Below, piece after piece: positions 8,257-10,941 of a stretch of 10,941 nt of DNA. Positions within the stretch are counted from its first letter, which is position 1; each line of letters starts with the position of its first letter. The notes under the pieces are model-generated. The model made no database searches, was not told where the DNA came from, and saw only the letters and a program-made list of their open reading frames with translations. Source of the stretch: JAFAVZ01 sp036009105 (GTDB taxonomy: Bacteria; Acidobacteriota; Thermoanaerobaculia; Gp7-AA8); the NCBI GenBank assembly GCA_036009105.1, contig DASYMJ010000060.1, positions 1-10,941 on the forward strand, written 5' to 3'. The translations under genes and the position numbers were made by a program.

Positions 8257-9372
8257 TCATCGATCCACCTCCCCAAGCACGATATCGATCGTGCCGATCA
8301 AGGCGACCAGATCCGAAACCAAATGCCCCTTCGCCATGGCGGGCAGCGCCTGCAGGTTCACGAACGAGGGGGGGCGGACGCGGCAGCGGTAGGCGTTCTG
8401 GGTTTTGCCGTCGCTGACGATGTGGTAGCCGAGCTCCCCTTTCGGCGACTCGACGGAGTGGTAGACCTCCCCCTCCGGGGGGCGGATCACGCGGGAGATG
8501 CGGGCTTTGATGTCGCCGGCCGGCGTGGCTTTGACCAGGGGGATGCACTGCTCGAGGATGCGGCGCGACTGGCGCATCTCGATCATGCGCACCAGGTACC
8601 GGTCGTACGTGTCGCCGTTGCGGCCGATGGGGACGTCGAACTCCAGCTCCGGGTAGCACTCATACGGCTGCGCGCGGCGGAGGTCCCACTCCACGCCCGA
8701 GCCACGCAGGGGCGGGCCGGTGATGCCCCAGTCCCACGCATCCTCCGGGGTGATCACGCCGATGCCGACGGTGCGGCGCTTCCAGATGCGGTTGTTCGTC
8801 AGCAGCGACTCGTACTCGTCCACCGCCGCGTCGAACTTGCCGATGAATGCCTCCAGCTCGTCGAGCCAGCCGGCCGGCAGATCGTCCGGCATGCCGCCGA
8901 TGCGCATGCAGTTCAGGGTCAGGCGCGCGCCGCAGTACTTCTCGAACAGGTCGAGCACTTCCTCGCGCTCGCGGAAGCAGTAGAAGAACGGCGTCATGGC
9001 GCCGATGTCGATGGCGTGCGTGGCCAGCCAGAGCAGGTGCGAGGAGATGCGCTGCAGCTCGCAGAGCATCACCCGCATCAGCTGCGCGCGCCTGGGGATC
9101 TGCGCGGTGATGCCCATCAGCTTCTCGACCGCCTCCACGAAGCCGAGGTTGTTCGTGGCGGCGGCGACGTAGTCCATCCGGTCCGTGTGCGGGATGCACT
9201 GCGGATAGGCCATGTGCTCGAACAGCTTCTCGGTGCCGCGGTGGAGGTAGCCGATGATCGGCCTGGCGTCGATGATGCGCTCGCCGTCGATCTTCAGCAG
9301 CACGCGCAGCACGCCGTGGGTCGACGGATGCTGCGGCCCGAAATTGACCTCCATTTCATGGACGTCAAACAT
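8257..9372 (-). CDS. nuoD: NADH-quinone oxidoreductase subunit D (49-kDa quinone-site subunit)
   Basis: The 371-residue protein is the hydrogenase-like 49-kDa subunit that builds the quinone-binding pocket with NuoB and NuoH. Signatures are NFGPQHPSTHGVLRV (10-24, His15 and His19), GYLHRGTEKLFEH (41-53), DRMDYV with Tyr68 at the expected quinone-contact position, and the C-terminal VSDLVALIGTIDIVLGEVDR. There are no Ni-Fe-binding Cys pairs of a group 4 hydrogenase large subunit, so this is complex I rather than a membrane-bound hydrogenase. It lacks the N-terminal extension seen in some homologues, and NuoC is a separate protein rather than a NuoCD fusion. The gap to nuoC is 18 bp, and the two reading frames are in register (TGA, then seven codons from that stop to the ATG). 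The upstream ribosome site (GGTAGGG) is weak. Confidence 0.97.
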   Translation of the reverse strand: MFDVHEMEVNFGPQHPSTHGVLRVLLKIDGERIIDARPIIGYLHRGTEKLFEHMAYPQCIPHTDRMDYVAAATNNLGFVEAVEKLMGITAQIPRRAQLMRVMLCELQRISSHLLWLATHAIDIGAMTPFFYCFREREEVLDLFEKYCGARLTLNCMRIGGMPDDLPAGWLDELEAFIGKFDAAVDEYESLLTNNRIWKRRTVGIGVITPEDAWDWGITGPPLRGSGVEWDLRRAQPYECYPELEFDVPIGRNGDTYDRYLVRMIEMRQSRRILEQCIPLVKATPAGDIKARISRVIRPPEGEVYHSVESPKGELGYHIVSDGKTQNAYRCRVRPPSFVNLQALPAMAKGHLVSDLVALIGTIDIVLGEVDR

Positions 9373-9390
9373 GCGCCACCACCCTACCGG

Positions 9391-10395
9391 TCATAGCTTC
9401 CCCGCCTCGGCCATCAGCTTCCTGAGCATCGACTCCGTCTCCGCTTCGCCCGGGACGCAGAGGGTGATGTCTTTCGTTTCGTCCGAGGCCAGCGCGGCCG
9501 CGTAGCCTTCGCAGTCCCAGCCGCAGGCGGTGCAATCGGTCTGGGCCATGGCGGCGAAGAGCTTGTCCTTCAGGTTCCCGCCTTTGGCCAGATCCATCCG
9601 CTCGTTCAGCGTCTTGTCCGGGTCATGCCACGGCGCTTCCTCGGTCGGCTTGGCCGTATCCGCCACGACGCCGGCCAGCTCGGGCGCCGGCGCCTGCTGC
9701 ACCTTCTTCCCGCCGGCGATCTCCGCGACGGGCGAGATGCCGTACGTGTCCCACTCGCCCTTCCAGAGGTTGACGTCCTTGGCGTCCTTGCCGGTCGAGC
9801 CGGGCTTCGGACCGCCCCCCGCGGGGAAGACCTCCGGGTAGATGCGCGCGCCGGTGTCGATGCCGCGGATGGGAAAGTCCTTGCGCAGCGGGTGGCCGTT
9901 GAAGCCCTCCCACATCAGGATGCGCTCGAGGTTGGGATGGTCGGAGAAGCGGATGCCCATCATGTCGTACGTCTCGCGCTCGTGCCAGTTGGCCGTCTTC
10001 CACACCGAGGTGATGGAAGGGACGGGCGAGCCGTCGTCGGTCCAGACGCGCAGGCGGACCCGCGCGTTGCGGCGGAACGAGTAGAGCGTGTAGGCGACGG
10101 AGAAGCGGGGGCCGGTGTGGCCGGGGAACTTGGAGTAGTCGACCCCGGTGAGGTCGACCAGGTAGTTCCAGCCGTCATCCTTGAAGGAGCGGCAGACTTC
10201 GACGATGCGCGTGCGGTCGATGAAGAGCGTCAGCTCGCCGGCGAACTCCCGCGCGCCGGTGACGGCCTCGCGATAGCGCGCGATGGGGCCGGCCACGAGC
10301 GGGTCGCGCAGGAGCTCCTCCGCCGTCCGCGCCGGGGGGGCGGCAGGCGCGGCCGGCGCCGCGGGCGGAGGAGGGGTCGGCGTGGTGTCGGACAT
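9391..10395 (-). CDS. nuoC: NADH-quinone oxidoreductase subunit C with C-terminal Cys4 Fe-S domain
   Basis: The protein has 334 residues, far longer than a stand-alone NuoC (about 150-220). It begins with an Ala/Pro-rich leader (1-25). Residues about 35-185 are the 30-kDa subunit fold, with the signature NWHERETYDMMGIRFSDHPN (136-155) and HPLRKDFP. After a Gly/Lys-rich and Pro-rich linker (about 192-260) comes an added domain (about 262-334) with C288, C291, C295 and C313 (C-x2-C-x3-C-x17-C) followed by PGE. This resembles the small 4Fe-4S domain of RnfB and of some sulfite reductase flavoproteins (PF04060-like). The same tail ends the upstream protein. The ATG follows the upstream TAG with no gap, and GAAGG lies 4 nt before it. 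NuoC identity is firm. The cluster is inferred from the Cys pattern. Confidence 0.95.
   Translation of the reverse strand: MSDTTPTPPPPAAPAAPAAPPARTAEELLRDPLVAGPIARYREAVTGAREFAGELTLFIDRTRIVEVCRSFKDDGWNYLVDLTGVDYSKFPGHTGPRFSVAYTLYSFRRNARVRLRVWTDDGSPVPSITSVWKTANWHERETYDMMGIRFSDHPNLERILMWEGFNGHPLRKDFPIRGIDTGARIYPEVFPAGGGPKPGSTGKDAKDVNLWKGEWDTYGISPVAEIAGGKKVQQAPAPELAGVVADTAKPTEEAPWHDPDKTLNERMDLAKGGNLKDKLFAAMAQTDCTACGWDCEGYAAALASDETKDITLCVPGEAETESMLRKLMAEAGKL
9397..9630 (-). other. Cys4 tail domain of NuoC (paralogue of 10411-10644)
   Basis: This segment encodes NuoC residues 256-333. It aligns without gaps to the tail of the upstream protein, with about 56 of 78 residues identical by hand count. 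Shared blocks include LFAAMAQTDC, ACGWDCEGY and ETKDITLCVPGE. All four Cys are conserved. It is best explained by duplication of one domain onto two adjacent genes. Confidence 0.85.
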
Positions 10396-10941
10396 CTAGC
10401 CTTCGTGCTCCATGCCGGCTTCGGTCATCAGGATCTTCAGCATGTCGAGGGTCTCGGTCTCGCCGGGGACGCAGAGCGTGATGTCCTTCGTCTCGCCGGT
10501 GGCCAGCGCCTCGCCGTAGCCCTCGCAGTCCCACCCGCAGGCGCCGCAGTCGGTCTGGGCCATGGCGGCGAAGAGCAGCGTCTTGAGGTCGCCGCCCTTG
10601 GCCAGCTCCATCCGCTCGGGCAACGTGAGGGTCTCGTTGTGAAAGGGGACGGCCGGTGAGGCGCCGTCGGTAGCGTCGGCGGGGATGACTTCCGGCGCGG
10701 CCGCCTCGCGCACTTCCTGGAGCGTCGCCGCATCAGCCGCCGGCGCGGCGGTAGCCGCTGGTGCCGCGGCCGGACGCGGCGCGGGAGCCGCTTTCGGCGG
10801 CGCCGGCACGCGCTTGACGCCGGAGATCGGCGCCGGCTTGAGCTGGGCCTGCTCGGCGCGCAGGGCCGGCCCTTCATGAACCGGGCGGAGCGAGTCGCGG
10901 ACGGCGGCGCGGGCGAAGTCGTACGCCTCCCCCCCCTTCCG
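10396..10941 (-). CDS. C-terminal part of a complex I protein, probably NuoB, with Cys4 Fe-S tail (cut by window edge)
   Basis: The frame is open to the window edge, giving 181 visible residues. The first ~25 (KGGEAYDFARAAVRDSLRPV) resemble the extreme C-terminus of NuoB-type subunits such as Thermus Nqo6 (RGQAYNERGERLPPV), and the place just before nuoC is where nuoB normally lies. This similarity is weak, and the N2-cluster Cys of NuoB would be upstream of the window. Next comes an Ala/Pro/Lys-rich linker (about 35-100), then a Cys4 domain with C132, C135, C139 and C157 (numbered from the window edge), matching the NuoC tail. The stop is an amber TAG immediately followed by the nuoC ATG in the same frame. 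A GTG at 10809 could be read as the start of a small protein, but nothing marks it as one. The Fe-S tail is clear; the NuoB identity is an inference. Confidence 0.6.
   Translation of the reverse strand, partial: RKGGEAYDFARAAVRDSLRPVHEGPALRAEQAQLKPAPISGVKRVPAPPKAAPAPRPAAAPAATAAPAADAATLQEVREAAAPEVIPADATDGASPAVPFHNETLTLPERMELAKGGDLKTLLFAAMAQTDCGACGWDCEGYGEALATGETKDITLCVPGETETLDMLKILMTEAGMEHEG
10411..10644 (-). other. Cys4 tail domain of the probable NuoB (paralogue of 9397-9630)
   Basis: This is the counterpart of the NuoC tail, starting FHNETLTLPERMELAKGGD and containing DCGACGWDCEGY and LCVPGETET. The second residue of the Cys motif is Gly here, as in RnfB-type CGACG, but Thr in the NuoC copy, so this copy may be closer to the ancestral form. 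Confidence 0.82.

Noticed and set aside
8257..9372. Group 4 membrane-bound hydrogenase instead of complex I
   Set aside because: NuoD lacks the CxxC pairs that bind Ni-Fe, and separate NuoK, NuoL, NuoM, NuoN and NuoJ with complex I signatures are all present.
6918..9396. Plus-strand open frames opposite nuoH and nuoD
   Set aside because: Shadows; they read through the inverted repeat and have no family features.
10396..10809. Separate small Fe-S protein starting at the GTG at 10809
   Set aside because: The frame remains open to the window edge, the GTG lies within the Pro/Ala linker, and the NuoC copy shows that the domain is used as a C-terminal tail.

Overview
This GC-rich window carries most of a complex I (NDH-1, H+-translocating NADH/ferredoxin:quinone oxidoreductase) operon. 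All genes are on the minus strand, so transcription runs from high to low coordinates. In that order they are: the C-terminal end of a protein that is probably NuoB (cut by the window edge), then nuoC, nuoD, nuoH, nuoI, nuoJ, nuoK, nuoL, nuoM, nuoN, and the start of an AtpZ/AtpI-like gene that overlaps nuoN and runs off the other end. Nearly every base is coding. The only gaps over 20 bp are nuoD-nuoH (106 bp) and nuoJ-nuoK (122 bp), and each is filled by a copy of the same AT-rich inverted repeat.

The NADH-oxidising module genes nuoE, nuoF and nuoG are not in their usual place between nuoD and nuoH. This ABCDHIJKLMN layout is known from lineages whose complex I lacks the NADH module or encodes it elsewhere, for example green sulfur bacteria, cyanobacteria and some Bacteroidota. 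The donor cannot be settled from this window. The organism is a GC-rich bacterium. Acidobacteriota, Verrucomicrobiota or a similar uncultured phylum would fit, but this is a weak guess.

The most unusual feature is a pair of near-identical extra domains. NuoC and the preceding (probable NuoB) protein each end in a Cys4 domain, C-x2-C-x3-C-x17-C followed by PGE, resembling the 4Fe-4S domain of RnfB and of some sulfite reductase flavoproteins. Each domain follows an Ala/Pro-rich linker. By hand alignment the two tails are identical at about 56 of 78 positions. Extra clusters on two neighbouring subunits of the peripheral arm, in an operon without nuoEFG, suggest altered electron input or docking of another partner.

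The second feature is the inverted repeat family. Each copy has roughly 30-bp arms built from a 7-bp unit (GAAAATT) around a GC-rich core that differs between copies but can still fold. The two copies divide the transcript into three blocks, (B)CD, HIJ and KLMN-atpZ. Inside the blocks genes overlap or lie 18 bp apart or less. A 6-bp hairpin next to copy 1 encloses the nuoK Shine-Dalgarno sequence.

Functionally, NuoB/C/D/I form the quinone-reducing connecting part, NuoH/J/K the membrane link with the E-channel, and NuoL/M/N the three antiporter-like pumps. The key charged residues are present in all the pumps. The overlapping AtpZ-like gene suggests that an ATP synthase operon may follow directly.
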